Part shown: in pieces, positions 10,339 to 21,199 of the stretch | How positions within the stretch are numbered: the first letter of the stretch is position 1 | How the letters are laid out: every line of letters starts with the position of its first letter | Source: Malus domestica | Lineage: Eukaryota > Streptophyta > Magnoliopsida > Rosales > Rosaceae | Direction of reading: 5' to 3' | DNA: 64,000 nt | Assembly (NCBI RefSeq): GCF_042453785.1 | Contig: NC_091666.1 | Location: forward strand, 28,168,501 to 28,232,500 | Notes under the pieces: generated by a model | What the model was told of the DNA's origin: nothing | What the model saw: the letters and a program-made list of their open reading frames with translations, nothing else | The model's database searches: none | Translations under genes and position numbers: made by a program

Positions 10339-11328
10339 TGTAGACATCGAAATTTCGGTAAATAAATGTTGACCGATAAATCAAAGTGTCAACGCTCATG
10401 TATTACATAAATTTTACACGTAGCGTGTGACTCAACGAAAATTGAAATGAGTTAGAAAAGTCATCAAATAGGACACGTGTCAACACCTGGCAGAAACGAC
10501 TTATTTCATCTGGAATATTATATTCAAAATTAGGCCTTGGAAAATTCTATAAATACAAGCCCATTTCATTCATTTAAGAGAAATTCATATTACACCTTGA
10601 AGCTCTGAAGCTCTGAAACCCCGAAGCTCTCAAGCATCTAGGTTCCCGAAGAATCAAGAAAGCCTTCTTCGTTCTTCGTTCATCGTTCTTCCAAGATCAA
10701 GCCTCGACGGCCCTTGAAGAAAGTGTTCTTCGTTCTTCGTTCATCGTTCTTCCAAGATCAAGCCCCGACGGCCCTTGAAGAAAGCACCATCGTTCATCAT
10801 CCGTTCATCCAAGATCAAGCCCCAACGGCCCTTTGGATCAACAACGTCGACAAATCCACACATCCAACCGTTCTTCAAGATCAAGCCCAAAAGCCCTTGA
10901 AGATCCGTTCATCATTGTTCTTCAAGATCAAGCCCAAAAGCCCTTGGAGATCCGTTCATCACTATTCTTCAAAGATCAAGCCCAAAAGCCCCTTTGAAGA
11001 TCCGCTCAAATCCACCTTCAAGATCAAGTCCACGGCCCTTGGAGATCCGTTCATCACTATTCTTCAAAGATCAAGCCCAAAAGCCCCTTTGAAGATCCGC
11101 TCAAATCCACCTTCAAGATCAAGTCCACGGCCCTTGAAGAACGTTCATCCTTAGATCAAGCCCAACGGCCCTTTGGATCAATCACACGTCCACAAATACA
11201 CACCTTACGGAGATCGAATCAGAGGATCAAAATAGAGAGAGATTGTAACCCAAAATCATCAAATACATAATATTTGTTTGTGCACGTCATTCTTGTCTCT
11301 TTCGTTTCAGGAATTTTCCGTGTTCACA
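10339..11328 (+). repeat. 5' LTR of the Ty3 element
   Basis: Begins TGTAGACATCGAAATTTCGG and ends CCGTGTTCACA. It contains about ten imperfect modules of 40-50 bp built on TTCAAGATCAAGCCC.A.GGCCCTTG.A.ATCCGTTCATC (roughly 10690-11180). A 5-bp target repeat lies outside. Confidence 0.92.
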
Positions 11329-11407
11329 AATTGGCACGCCCGGTGGGACAATCTCTGCCTCTCATCTCTTTTTCCGTTCAAGAAATTCAAGCGCACTTCC
11401 AAAATTA

Positions 11408-13357
11408 ATGGCATCAATGAAGGCTCAAACTGTTCCCGCAACCGGCGCAAAGAACAAAAGCGTCCTCGTCGCAACTGGTGTCACTTTGGGCATCACGACT
11501 CGAAGCATGGCAAGAGCTACTTCTGCCGCCTCTTTCACCTCTGCATCAACTCTGCCAAGGGAACAAAAACACCCAAGGCACGAGCCTTTGATCACCTTAG
11601 CCTCACTAAGGGCACCAAGGGGGGAAAGCCCAAGGAAATACTCCGAATCCATGCTCTCCGATGCCGATTCAAGCGACAGTTTAGCCATGCAAGTCATGAC
11701 CATTGGAGCAACTTCAATCGATGAGCAGCTGGCTCAAATGAATGAAGCAATCGCAAGGCTAACCCGAACTGTGGAAGAAAAAGACTTGCAGATTGCAGCA
11801 CTAGTCAACCGACTGGAGGTGCAGGACGGCGATAAACCCGACCCAGAGGATGATCCACTAAAGGGAGGAGCTGGTGGAGACGAAGAACCCCCGGTGAAGA
11901 AAATCGATGGGAAGCCGGAGCCAGACCAAGCAGCGGCACTCATGGGATCTCTTTCTATCCAGCAGCTGCAGGAGATGATCACCAACACCATCAAGGCACA
12001 GTACGAAGGGAGCTCACACACCTCCTTGTTCTACTCGAAGCCCTATTCCAAGAAGATTGATGCCCTAAGGATGCCAAAGGGTTATCAACCACCAAAGTTC
12101 ATGCAGTTTGATGGAAAAGGAAACCCAAAGCAGCACGTTGCCCACTTCGTTGAAACTTGCAACAACGCAGGAACCGAAGGGGATTACCTCGCCAAACAGT
12201 TTGTGCGCTCGCTGAAAGGAAACGCCTTTGAGTGGTACACAGACCTAGAGCCCGAGTCCATCAACAGCTGGGAGCAATTAGAGCGGGAATTCCTCAACCG
12301 CTTCTATAGCACCCGCCGCACTGTGAGCATGCTAGAGCTGACGAGCACGAAGCAGTGGAAGGACGAACCAGTCATTGACTACATCAACAGATGGCGCACT
12401 CTAAGCCTCGACTGTAAAGACAGGCTCTCGGAAACCTCTTCAATCGAGATGTGCATCCAAGGCATGCAATGGGGTTTGCAATACATCATTCAAGGCATTA
12501 AACCACGGACTTTCGAGGAATTGGCCACTCGCGCCCATGACATGGAGTTGAGCTTCGCCCATCATGGGAAGAAGGAACCGATCGCCGACTACAAGAACGA
12601 CAAAGTTCTTGGGACAAAGGGGGAAAAGGCTGCATGGAAACCCACCAAAGAAGCGATGACGGTCAACACAGCTCCCGTCAAAATATCCACACGAGGCAAG
12701 GCGATTCAAACCGAAGCTTTTCGTGATCAAGAGATGCGTAGACGCACTTTGAAGGAGCTTGAGGAGAAGACTTATCCATTCCCCGACTCTGATGTGGTTG
12801 CCATGCTAGATGACCTGTTGGACAAGAAGGTGATCAGTTTGCCTGAGTGCAGACGGCCGGAAGAGATGAATCGTACCGATAGTCCAAGATACTGTAAATT
12901 CCACCGCTTCATCAGTCATCCGACAGAAAAATGTTTCGTGCTGAAAGATCTCATCATGAAGCTGGCTCAGAAAGGAATCATCGAGCTAGATCTTGACGAA
13001 GTGGCGAAATCAAACTATACCACCTTCACTTCTGGCTATTCCGACTCAAAGTTTTCACCTCAACCGCTGGGGGCATCCTCAAAGACAAGCAAAGTTGAAG
13101 GATGGACTCAAGTCACTCCTAAGAAATTGCACAAGAAGCATACGTCTCATCCACATGTCGGCCAATCGGAAAGGGGGCAAGGTAGCTCTTGTCAACCTTC
13201 AAAGCAACATGAACGTGTTGAAGATGATGAAATTTCGACACATAGATCGTCCATCCCCATCACGATGCGCGATTTCTTTCCTGAAGACTTCTTCAATCAC
13301 TCAGTCAAAGCTCCTTGCTATGAAGATTGCGAGGAACGACTCTCCCGGATCGCTTGA
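11408..13357 (+). CDS. gag: gag polyprotein of the Ty3 element
   Basis: One open frame of 649 residues directly after the 5' LTR and primer-site region. The N-terminus is Ala/Ser/Thr-rich, followed by a coiled-coil stretch (residues about 102-138, DEQLAQMNEAIARLTRTVEE). The capsid-type retrotransposon gag domain spans about 225-380 (FMQFDGKGNPKQHV, FEWYTDLEPESI.SW..LEREFLNRF). A CKFHRFISHPTEKC zinc-knuckle-like motif lies near 495. Gag forms the particle that packages element RNA. The frame looks whole and no pol follows it. Confidence 0.88.
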   Translation: MASMKAQTVPATGAKNKSVLVATGVTLGITTRSMARATSAASFTSASTLPREQKHPRHEPLITLASLRAPRGESPRKYSESMLSDADSSDSLAMQVMTIGATSIDEQLAQMNEAIARLTRTVEEKDLQIAALVNRLEVQDGDKPDPEDDPLKGGAGGDEEPPVKKIDGKPEPDQAAALMGSLSIQQLQEMITNTIKAQYEGSSHTSLFYSKPYSKKIDALRMPKGYQPPKFMQFDGKGNPKQHVAHFVETCNNAGTEGDYLAKQFVRSLKGNAFEWYTDLEPESINSWEQLEREFLNRFYSTRRTVSMLELTSTKQWKDEPVIDYINRWRTLSLDCKDRLSETSSIEMCIQGMQWGLQYIIQGIKPRTFEELATRAHDMELSFAHHGKKEPIADYKNDKVLGTKGEKAAWKPTKEAMTVNTAPVKISTRGKAIQTEAFRDQEMRRRTLKELEEKTYPFPDSDVVAMLDDLLDKKVISLPECRRPEEMNRTDSPRYCKFHRFISHPTEKCFVLKDLIMKLAQKGIIELDLDEVAKSNYTTFTSGYSDSKFSPQPLGASSKTSKVEGWTQVTPKKLHKKHTSHPHVGQSERGQGSSCQPSKQHERVEDDEISTHRSSIPITMRDFFPEDFFNHSVKAPCYEDCEERLSRIA

Positions 13358-13365
13358 CGAACCAA

Positions 13366-13905
13366 CAGTGCTCCTTGTTCGCATGAGCCTAAACTGCACG
13401 AACCAAAGCTCCTTGTCCGCACGAGCCTAAACTGTAGGACACAAAGCTCCTTGTCCGCACGAGCCTAAACTGTAGGACACAATGCTCCTTGTTCGCACGA
13501 GCCTAAACTGCATGAACCAAAGCTCCTTGTTCGCACGAGCCTAAACTGCACGAACCAACGCTCCTGGTCTGCACGAGCATAAAAGGCAACACCAACGCTC
13601 CTGGTCTGCACGAGCATAAAAGGCAACACCAAAGCTCCTTGTCTGTAAGAGCCTAAACTGCAAGACACAAGGCTCATCGCCTACACGAGCCTAAACTGCA
13701 TGGCACAACGCTCCTGATCCGCACGAGCATAAAAGGCGACACCAACGCTCCTGGTCTGCACGAGCATAAAAGGCAACATCAACACTCCTGGTTTGCACGA
13801 GTTTAAAAGGCGACACAACATGCTCCTTGCCTGCACGAGTTGAAACTGCAAACGACACCAAATTCTCCTTGCCTGCACGAGTTAAAACTGCAAACGACAC
13901 AAAAA
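13366..13905 (+). repeat. 37-38 bp minisatellite, about 14 copies, inside the Ty3 element
   Basis: Units read roughly GCTCCTTGTCCGCACGAGCC followed by TAAACTG and a variable ACACAA or ACCAA spacer. About fourteen copies run from 13366 to 13905. Two subtypes alternate: CCTAAACTG and CATAAAAGG. The spacing is too short and the units too divergent for a CRISPR array. Confidence 0.85.
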
Positions 13906-14152
13906 GAAAATACCAAAAAATATGTATGTATTTGAACTACGTTTTGACTTGATCTCTTTCTTTGGAAAGGGTACGTAGGCAACTCAAGCATTCAATTTTT
14001 CGAGTTCAGTCACATCAAAAAAAAAAAGAGAATAAATGTTTTATTAAAAAAGGTCAATTTTATTACAAATTTATTTTGTTAAGAAAATTTGCAATTTTCT
14101 TTGTACAAAATTAAATTACAATTTCTTCAAAAAAAAAAAAGGAAATATATAT

Positions 14153-14315
14153 ATGTCTGTCTCGGCCCAGCAGCAGAAGGACATGCAGACGAACAACAGG
14201 TTCGTCATCGAGCACATGCCCAGGAGCCCAGAATGTCTGTCTCGGCCCAGCAGCAGAAGGACATGCAGACGAACAACAGGTTCGTCATCGAGCACAGGCC
14301 CAGGAGCCCAGAACC
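14153..14315 (+). repeat. Two-copy direct repeat of about 81 bp
   Basis: Two almost identical copies, 14153-14233 and 14234-14314, starting TGTCTGTCTCGGCCCAGCAG. It lies between the minisatellite and the host-derived segment of the Ty3 element. No gene recognised. Confidence 0.85.
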
Positions 14316-14659
14316 GGTTGATGCCATTAGATGCAGCCCAGACCCTTCAAAACTATAGACCAAATCTGGGCCCGGCTCTCAAAGCCCATCTTCACTCGTC
14401 TCTCCCTCAACACCCAATCGGATCTTCCTCCCCTCTATTGAAGAAGTAGCAGCCATGCCGTCGCAGGAGTACATGGAGCTCGATCGACTTGAACGAGTGC
14501 AAAATGTACAAGACCGAGTCGGTCGGCGAGCCCACTGGTGAAGCCGCTGTCGATTTAGACTGATGACAAAAGGTACCAACCCAATCTTGACCTTCAAGCA
14601 CCTCCAGATCTACACACCCTCTCATCTGCTCTCTCTCTCCCTCAGTTGGAGGCCATGGC

Positions 14660-15700
14660 GTCTCGTAGATCCCCGGTAGTCCTGGCGATCTTCCTACTTC
14701 TTGGCGATCTTCCTACTTCTCGTCCATGGCGGCCCTAACCCGCCTATCAAAACCCTCATTCTCCTCCGATCTCGGCGACTCGGGTTTCGATTCCGGTTCA
14801 TTTGGTGGATTTGGATCGACGAGAAGGACCGTACTGGCTCTGAAATCGGATCCACTGAAGCCCCGACTGGACCATATCCGGAAGCAGGCGGACGATCATC
14901 GGACCCTAGCCCTAGCGTACGCGAACTGTGCGCGGAAGCTGAAGCTCGAGAAATCGAAGCTGGTTCGGGTCTTCGCCGATCTCTCACGGAACTACTCGGA
15001 TCTCATGAACAAGCCCGCCTATCGCGCTCTGTTCGAATCCGACGCTCTCAACATCGACGAATCGGTGTTGCGGCAGTTCGAGAAGGAAGTAAAGGAGCGA
15101 ATCAAAGTAACTAGACAAATAATTGCTGAAGCGAAAGAGTCTTTCGATAACCAGCTCAAGATTCAGAAGCTGAAGGACACCATTTTCCAAGTGAATGAGC
15201 AGCTGACGAAGGCTAAGAAGCAAGGGGCTTTCTCGAGCTTGATTGCTGCGAAATCAATCCCCGAGAGCTTGCATTGTGTGGCAATGCGGCTAATGGAGGA
15301 GCGAATTACGCATCCGGATAAGTACACTAATGAAGGGAAGCCGATCCCACCGGAAATTGAGGATCCCAATCTATATCATTGTGCTATATTTTCGGATAAT
15401 GTGATTACAGCATCAGTGGTGGTGAATTCGGCCGTGAAGAACGCCAAGAAGCCATACATGTGTCCCATGTCGTGACTGATAAGATGAACCTCGGAGCAAT
15501 GCAGGTTATGTTTAAGAGCAAGGACTATAATGGGTCACATGTTGAAGTGAAGGCTGTGGAGGATTACAAGTTTTTGAATTCTTCATATGTGCCGGTGCTA
15601 AAGCAATTAGAGAATGCAAAGTTGCAATCGTTTTACTTTGAAAATAAGCTCGAGAATGCAACCAAAGACGCAACAAACATGAAGTGCAGGAACCCCATCT
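14660..15700 (+). pseudogene. GAUT8/QUASIMODO1-like galacturonosyltransferase fragment inside the Ty3 element
   Basis: GAUT8 is a Golgi type II GT8 enzyme needed for homogalacturonan (pectin) synthesis. The translation covers the N-terminal stem and the start of the catalytic part: FGGFGSTRRTVLALKSDPLK, RKQADDHRTLALAYA, LSRNYSDLMNKP, EKEVKERIKVTRQ, KQGAFSSLIAAKSIP, LYHCAIFSDNV..ASVVVNSAVKNA, then VVTDKMNLGAMQVMFK and FLNSSYVPVLKQLE up to NATKDATNMK. The GT8 DDD motif and the C-terminal half are absent. No intron is visible over about 975 nt of coding match, which suits RNA-mediated capture, but GAUT8 intron positions were not checked. As part of the element it is not an intact gene. Confidence 0.85.
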
Positions 15701-17205
15701 TCTACGTCGGCGAGAATCGGATCTTCTGTTGCAGCCTGGATCTATCCAATTTCTTCGGGCGCGAGTCTCTGTTTCGGAAATTGGAAACCGACCCGTATAT
15801 CCTTAGGAAGCAAAGATCAGTAAGCAAGAAATCGGTCGGTTCGTCTTCGAATTTCTCACGGCGAAGCTCCTACAGGCCCAAGAAGCCCAATTGGCGTTTT
15901 CTCCTTCATCGTGCCTTCAACTTGCAACTCACCATATGCCACGGGCCAGCCCAGTGCCGTCAACAATTACCACCCTCATGGTCATCACACTTATCATCAT
16001 CATCATCAATACACGGCGCCACATGATCATGTAGAACATCATCGTAGCAGAGTCCACTCAGAAGAAGATGACGGTAGCGATGACGGCCAGTGTTACTTCT
16101 CCGATGTCTTTGCAGCCGCAGCAGCGGAGCAGCAAGCAGCACAGGAGGAAGGTGTTTCTTTGAACTGCCTTGAGCCTCGCTCTTCGCCGTGCATTATTTC
16201 GGTTCCAAACCTTCGTCCCCGTCAAACGCCGTCACTTCTGAAGATTCTGACGGTGATGGTGCCACCAAAGGCTCTGTCTCCTTCACTGCAGCTGCAACTT
16301 CACTTGACGATTTAAAATGCGACTTTGGGAGTTGGATACTGTCTTCCTCTGCCATGGCTGCTCCTTCTGCTCACCCTCCCCCTGCAAATCAAATTTCAAT
16401 AAAAAAATAAAAATAAAAAATAAAAAAATGATGCTGCATGTCGGTCCAGTAGTGCAGCGGACGGCGAGAGTGCAACGGAGCGTAGCAAGGCAGCCTCCTT
16501 TGCAGTAGACAGCCACAACCTCACTGGTGCATGCTCCATCTCTGTCGTCTTCATCCTTGCCTCGCAGCTGCCACCAACTTCAAAGACCGCTGTCAAACGA
16601 CTAGCCGGCCGAGAAGCTCTTCATTAAACTGCACCTCCCCCGTCAACACCTCCCCCGATCGCAGCAGCAACCATCCTCGCCGTCTCTGCCGCAACGGCCT
16701 CAGCCTTCGCCTTCCTCCTGCGTGCTCCACGAATCCATGGCCACCCAGTTATCGTCGTCTTCCTCATCGGCTGCGCTGCTGATCCTGGACACCAACCTCT
16801 GCGCCAGAACTGTCATCAAGGGCACCGACGACGCCATGGCTGCTCCTTCTGCACTCTTGCTCCGCTCCCTGCAGATTCATCTACCCATCGTCCAAATTTA
16901 TACAGAAAAAAAATAATAATAAAATATAATTAAAAAAAAAAAAAAAAAGGTGGTGGTGCATCTGGCACCACGTGAAAAAGAGGAATGGTGGATCAAAGAT
17001 GGGGTACAGCCCCATGGCAGATCAAAAGTTTCTGGTGGTGCATGGGCACCATGTGCAGAAAGAAAAAAAAATTGTAAAAAAATAAAAATAAAAATAAAAA
17101 AATAATTAAAAAAAAAAAAAAAAAAAAACAAATGCATAGAGAGAAATAGAAGGTCCATTTTATTTATTTTTTCTGGAAATTTTACAAATTTACAAGAGGG
17201 GATAT
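15701..17205 (+). other. Chimeric, unrecognised part of the Ty3 element
   Basis: Sequence downstream of the GAUT8-like piece has higher GC to about 16900. It encodes short coding-like stretches, such as a His-rich HHTYHHHHQY with DGSDDGQCYFSDVFAAAAAE (15970-16140) and a Ser-rich SKPSSPSNAVTSEDSDGDG (16200-16260). They look like host-derived coding sequence of another origin, but I cannot name it. From 16900 to 17140 the sequence is A-rich with two long A runs. No gene claimed. Confidence 0.4.
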
Positions 17206-17823
17206 TCAAGGACGATCAAGTGGCGCCTCACAACTCGGCAGAGCTCCAGGAAGAGAAGGCGTCGGAGGTTGGCTGTTTGAAGCCTCAGCAGTCGGTACAG
17301 CCCCAGAAGACGAAGGTAAATGCTGCTGAAACAAACCCACAAACCTCCGATGATCAAGTAAAATCTGACCATCAGATTCCTGCATCTGGTCAATTTTCCT
17401 TTTCATGTTTGTGGCATAGTTGTGTGCAAGCTTGTGCAACTGTTTATTCTCATGCTTGAGCCCTCTGATCTCCTGTTTGAGACTCATCACTTCAGCCGCC
17501 AACGATTCAACTTGACGAGTTCGAGCAAATAGGCGTTGGGCCATGTTGGACACAGAACCCGCACACTGCACACTAAGGGCCAGAGATTCCTTAACAGCCA
17601 ACTCATCAGACCGTTTGGAAAGCAGTCTACTATCTTTGGGAGTGACAAGGTTCCGGGCCACCACCGCAGCGGTCATATCATTCTTCATCACCGAATCCCC
17701 AACGGTAAGAGGACCAGTAGGGGATACGAATGAGGGGCGCCATATGTTGTCGGGGGAAGGCGGGACTGCCTCTTCACCAAGGTTCAAATCAAAACGACGG
17801 TCGGAGGGTCCAGACATTTTCAA
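17206..17823 (-). CDS. Antisense additional ORF of the Ty3 element, coiled-coil protein
   Basis: An open frame of 205 residues opposite to gag, between the host-derived segment and the 3' LTR. It starts MKMSGPSDRRFDLNLGEEA. A long heptad-like coiled coil occupies about residues 95-150 (RQVESLAAEVMSLKQEIRG, KHENKQLHKLAHNYATNMKR), followed by a Pro/Ser-rich tail. Additional ORFs in antisense orientation at this place are known from Tat-group elements such as Grande and Retand. Their role is unknown. The frame is open over its full length, unlike nearby sequence. Confidence 0.7.
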   Translation of the reverse strand: MKMSGPSDRRFDLNLGEEAVPPSPDNIWRPSFVSPTGPLTVGDSVMKNDMTAAVVARNLVTPKDSRLLSKRSDELAVKESLALSVQCAGSVSNMAQRLFARTRQVESLAAEVMSLKQEIRGLKHENKQLHKLAHNYATNMKRKIDQMQESDGQILLDHRRFVGLFQQHLPSSSGAVPTAEASNSQPPTPSLPGALPSCEAPLDRP

Positions 17824-17999
17824 AGGTGTTGAAGAAAGAAGAGGTCGGACATATCAAGATCTTAGAAGTGCAAGAAGGGAGTTTCTGCAAGCGAAAATTC
17901 AAGTGTGCTTTGAAACGAACTGCGTGGCTCTATAAAAATCAGGACTCGACGGGATTTCAGAGATCGAAGAGGCGAGCTCAGAATTCGAAGAGGCCATTC

Positions 18000-18960
18000 A
18001 AAAATTGAAGAGGCAAGCTCAGAAATCGGAGAAGCATCTTGCTTTTCCAGACGCGTCGGCACCCGTCACACGTAAACTCAGCTTTGCGGAAATCACGGGT
18101 AATTCGTCGAAGCGCCAATCCCAGATATCGAAGAGGCGCCAGTCTTTTTCAGCCGCGTCATCACCTGTCATATGCACACTCAACTTTGCGCAAATCACGG
18201 ACAATTTGTCGAAGATTTTCGGTGAAGGAGAAAGCACGTGAAGTTTACTGTTCAATCACGCGTTAGTTGCCGACACGAGTGAAAGAATAGTACCTCTACA
18301 GGTATTAAGGGACCTCCTATAACTGTCCACCTTCACCTTCCATAGCAAGGCAGACACACAGAGTCTTTCTTCATCTCCAAAGATGCTTTCCCAACGAAGC
18401 CTCTCGAGTCATTCAGTGTTCCTTATTCCTTGGGGTACCTCTGCAAGCCAATGACTCCAAAGCAAAAGTATCTCATATCACCAGGGTAGAAAGCAAGAGT
18501 ATCTCATATCATGCGTTCTCCCTGTCCTTTCCTTTGTCCTTGTTCTTACCTACAAAGACAAGGATAAAGAAAACAATATGCCGGAACTTCCACTCAAACT
18601 CGGGTAAGGAACCGACTGCTTGGAACCCTTCCCTGATTGCCTACCTAGCACTGCTCTCGAGTACTCGCCTTCCATTGTTGCTGTACTTTCAAAGAAGCTG
18701 CCACATCTGCCTGAAGAACAGATAAGGCAAGTGAAAATGATACCTTGCAGCATGTGGAGACAAGGTGCAGAAGGAACAAGCAGAGAAGAATGCGGTCTGC
18801 ACGGTCAACTCAGCAGAAGGAGTCCGAACTGAGGAACTCGAGAAGCTGCCATATCTACCTGAAGAAACAAGCAGAGAAGAATGCAGCATGCACAGTCAAC
18901 TCAGCAGAAAGAGTCCGAGATGAAGAACTCGAGAAGATGTCGCATCTGCCTGAGGACAGT
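18000..18960 (+). repeat. Internal duplications in the 3' part of the Ty3 element
   Basis: Two kinds are visible. At 18020-18215 a unit of about 95 bp (TCGAAGAGGC...CGTCACACGTAAACTCA then TTTGCG.AAATCACGG) is present twice. At 18690-18950 a unit of about 100 bp (GCCACATCTGCCTGAAGAA...AGCAGAGAAGAATGC, then GTCAACTCAGCAGAA) is present two to three times. Further modules resembling the LTR repeats (TCAAGCCTCGACGGCCCTTG) occur at 19195-19540, so LTR-type modules also lie outside the LTR. Confidence 0.7.
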
Positions 18961-19619
18961 GAACTTGTTTTGACCCTCAAATTCTTGGGTCGACTTACTA
19001 GGCGTTGTGGGCTGCACGTGCCGATTCACCACCCTTGAATCGAATCCTTAAAGATCAAGTCACCAACTGGAAGAAGAGTTCATCAATCTTGAAGATCATA
19101 CCGTTGACCAAACTGCTCAGGTGTGAATTAGAAAGATTGAACAAAGAAATAGGTTGTCACCTTTACCTCGTGCCTGCTTGTCATGTGTTCGAGTCAACCT
19201 TCAAGAATCAAGCCTCAACGGCCCTTGAAGAAGCTTTCAGCCAAATTCGAAATCAAGCCTCGACGGCCCTGGAAGAAATCACAAGTCTGATTCAAGATCA
19301 AGTGTCTACCACCCTTGAATCCAAACCTAGTTCAAGAATAAGCTGTGGAAAATCAACAATTGGAGGAATCCAGAAAATCCTCCAACCCAGTTCAAGATCA
19401 AAGCTGTGGAAAGTCAACAAGCGCAACAAAATACGTGCCGATTCATCCACTACCAAAGCCAAAAATCATCTACCACATGAAGCTCCTTGTGGTCTAATTT
19501 CAACCTTCAAGATCAAGCCTCGACGGCCCTTGGATCGACATCTACAGTAAGGGACTTCAAAACACATCTCCTACACGTGACAAGCACATGTATACGACGT
19601 GCCTTGAAGTGGGGGCATT

Positions 19620-20657
19620 TGTAGACATCGAAATTTCGGTAAATAAATGTTGACCGATAAATCAAAGTGTCAACGCTCATGTATTACATAAATTTTACAC
19701 GTAGCGTGTGACTCAACGAAAATTGAAATGAGTTAGAAAAGTCATCAAATAGGACACGTGTCAACACCTGGCAGAAACGACTTATTTCATCTGGAATATT
19801 ATATTCAAAATTAGGCCTTGGAAAATTCTATAAATACAAGCCCATTTCATTCATTTAAGAGAAATTCATATTACACCTTGAAGCTCTGAAGCTCTGAAAC
19901 CCCGAAGCTCTCAAGCATCTAGGTTCCCGAAGAATCAAGAAAGCCTTCTTCGTTCTTCGTTCATCGTTCTTCCAAGATCAAGCCCCAACGGCCCTTTGGA
20001 TCAACAATCATCCACCAATTCAAGATCAAGCCCCGACGGCCCTTGAAGAAAGTGTTCTTCGTTCTTCGTTCATCGTTCTTCCAAGATCAAGCCCCGACGG
20101 CCCTTGAAGAAAGCACCATCGTTCATCATCCGTTCATCCAAGATCAAGCCCCAACGGCCCTTTGGATCAACAACGTCGACAAATCCACACATCCAACCGT
20201 TCTTCAAGATCAAGCCCAAAAGCCCTTGAAGATCCGTTCATCATTGTTCTTCAAGATCAAGCCCAAAAGCCCTTGGAGATCCGTTCATCACTATTCTTCA
20301 AAGATCAAGCCCAAAAGCCCCTTTGAAGATCCGCTCAAATCCACCTTCAAGATCAAGTCCACGGCCCTTGGAGATCCGTTCATCACTATTCTTCAAAGAT
20401 CAAGCCCAAAAGCCCCTTTGAAGATCCGCTCAAATCCACCTTCAAGATCAAGTCCACGGCCCTTGAAGAACGTTCATCCTTAGATCAAGCCCAACGGCCC
20501 TTTGGATCAATCACACGTCCACAAATACACACCTTACGGAGATCGAATCAGAGGATCAAAATAGAGAGAGATTGTAACCCAAAATCATCAAATACATAAT
20601 ATTTTTTTGTGCACGTTGTTCTTGTCTCTTTCGTTTCAGGAATTTTCCGTGTTCACA
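19620..20657 (+). repeat. 3' LTR of the Ty3 element
   Basis: Starts TGTAGACATCG right after the purine tract and ends GTGTTCACA, followed by the GAGAC target repeat. It is 48 bp longer than the 5' LTR because of one extra CAAGATCAAGCC-type module near 19975-20040. Otherwise only a handful of base differences were noticed. Confidence 0.92.
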
Positions 20658-21199
20658 GAGACACCACAACAGCAGGAACAAGGCTTTATAACTTTTTCTT
20701 TTCTGGCAAGTAAATTAAACTGCCCCAAGCTAATACAATAGAAGCTTACTTTTCAACGGGAAGCTAGCTGTACTGTGATCTTCCATGAACCTACTAAAAT
20801 GGAAACAAATTTCTACCCAAATTGTAAGAAACAACAACAACAAATTTCTACCCAAAATATAAAAAAAAAAAAAAAAAACCCTAGCAAATTCATGTTATCT
20901 TCATTATAAAGATGCTTTTGGAGAAGATAAACTACATGCATCCACACATCTGTAAACACACACACCCACTTACTGTTTGAACATCTGCTTCTCTTCCCAA
21001 TTTGCCAGATGTTCCAAGTTCACCTAATGAAAGATAAAACAATTACCATTAGAACTATCTTATCAACGACTGCAATTCCGAAACGGATCAACACAGGCTT
21101 CGAAACACATACAAATCAAAAGGTAAACTCTACAACCTTAGAAACTTTATTAATAAGATAGTTCAACACAGGCTTCGAAACACATACAAATCAAAAGGT
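20658..21199. other. Gene-free flank with a 47-bp direct repeat
   Basis: AT-rich flank of the LTR element. A 47-bp direct repeat (AACACAGGCTTCGAAACACA...) occurs at about 21090-21136 and 21165-21211. No coding sequence recognised. Confidence 0.6.

Larger units (their letters stand above)
10339..20657 (+). mobile_element. Ty3-type LTR retrotransposon, gag-only, 10.3 kb, TSD GAGAC
   Basis: The two LTRs (10339-11328 and 19620-20657) are nearly identical apart from one 48-bp length difference, and are flanked by the exact 5-bp repeat GAGAC (10334-10338 and 20658-20662). The order inside is LTR, TTGGCACGCCCGGTGGGAC just after the LTR where the primer site is expected, gag, a 37-38 bp tandem repeat array, a host-derived GAUT8-like segment, an antisense ORF, further tandem repeats, a purine tract GAAGTGGGGGC, LTR. 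No protease, reverse transcriptase, RNase H or integrase was recognised, so it would depend on a partner. The gag and the antisense ORF recall the Tat group. Nearly identical LTRs point to a recent insertion. Confidence 0.9.

Noticed and set aside
10714-11154. 146-residue open frame in the LTR (also at 20043-20483)
   Set aside because: It is made of repeated LTR modules and is duplicated exactly with the LTR; no domain.
13366-13905. CRISPR-like regular array
   Set aside because: Units are directly abutting and diverged, without unique spacers, and the DNA is plant nuclear; it is a minisatellite.
14701-15114. 137-residue frame overlapping the GAUT8-like piece
   Set aside because: It is the wrong frame; the 14726 frame gives the clear GAUT8 match.
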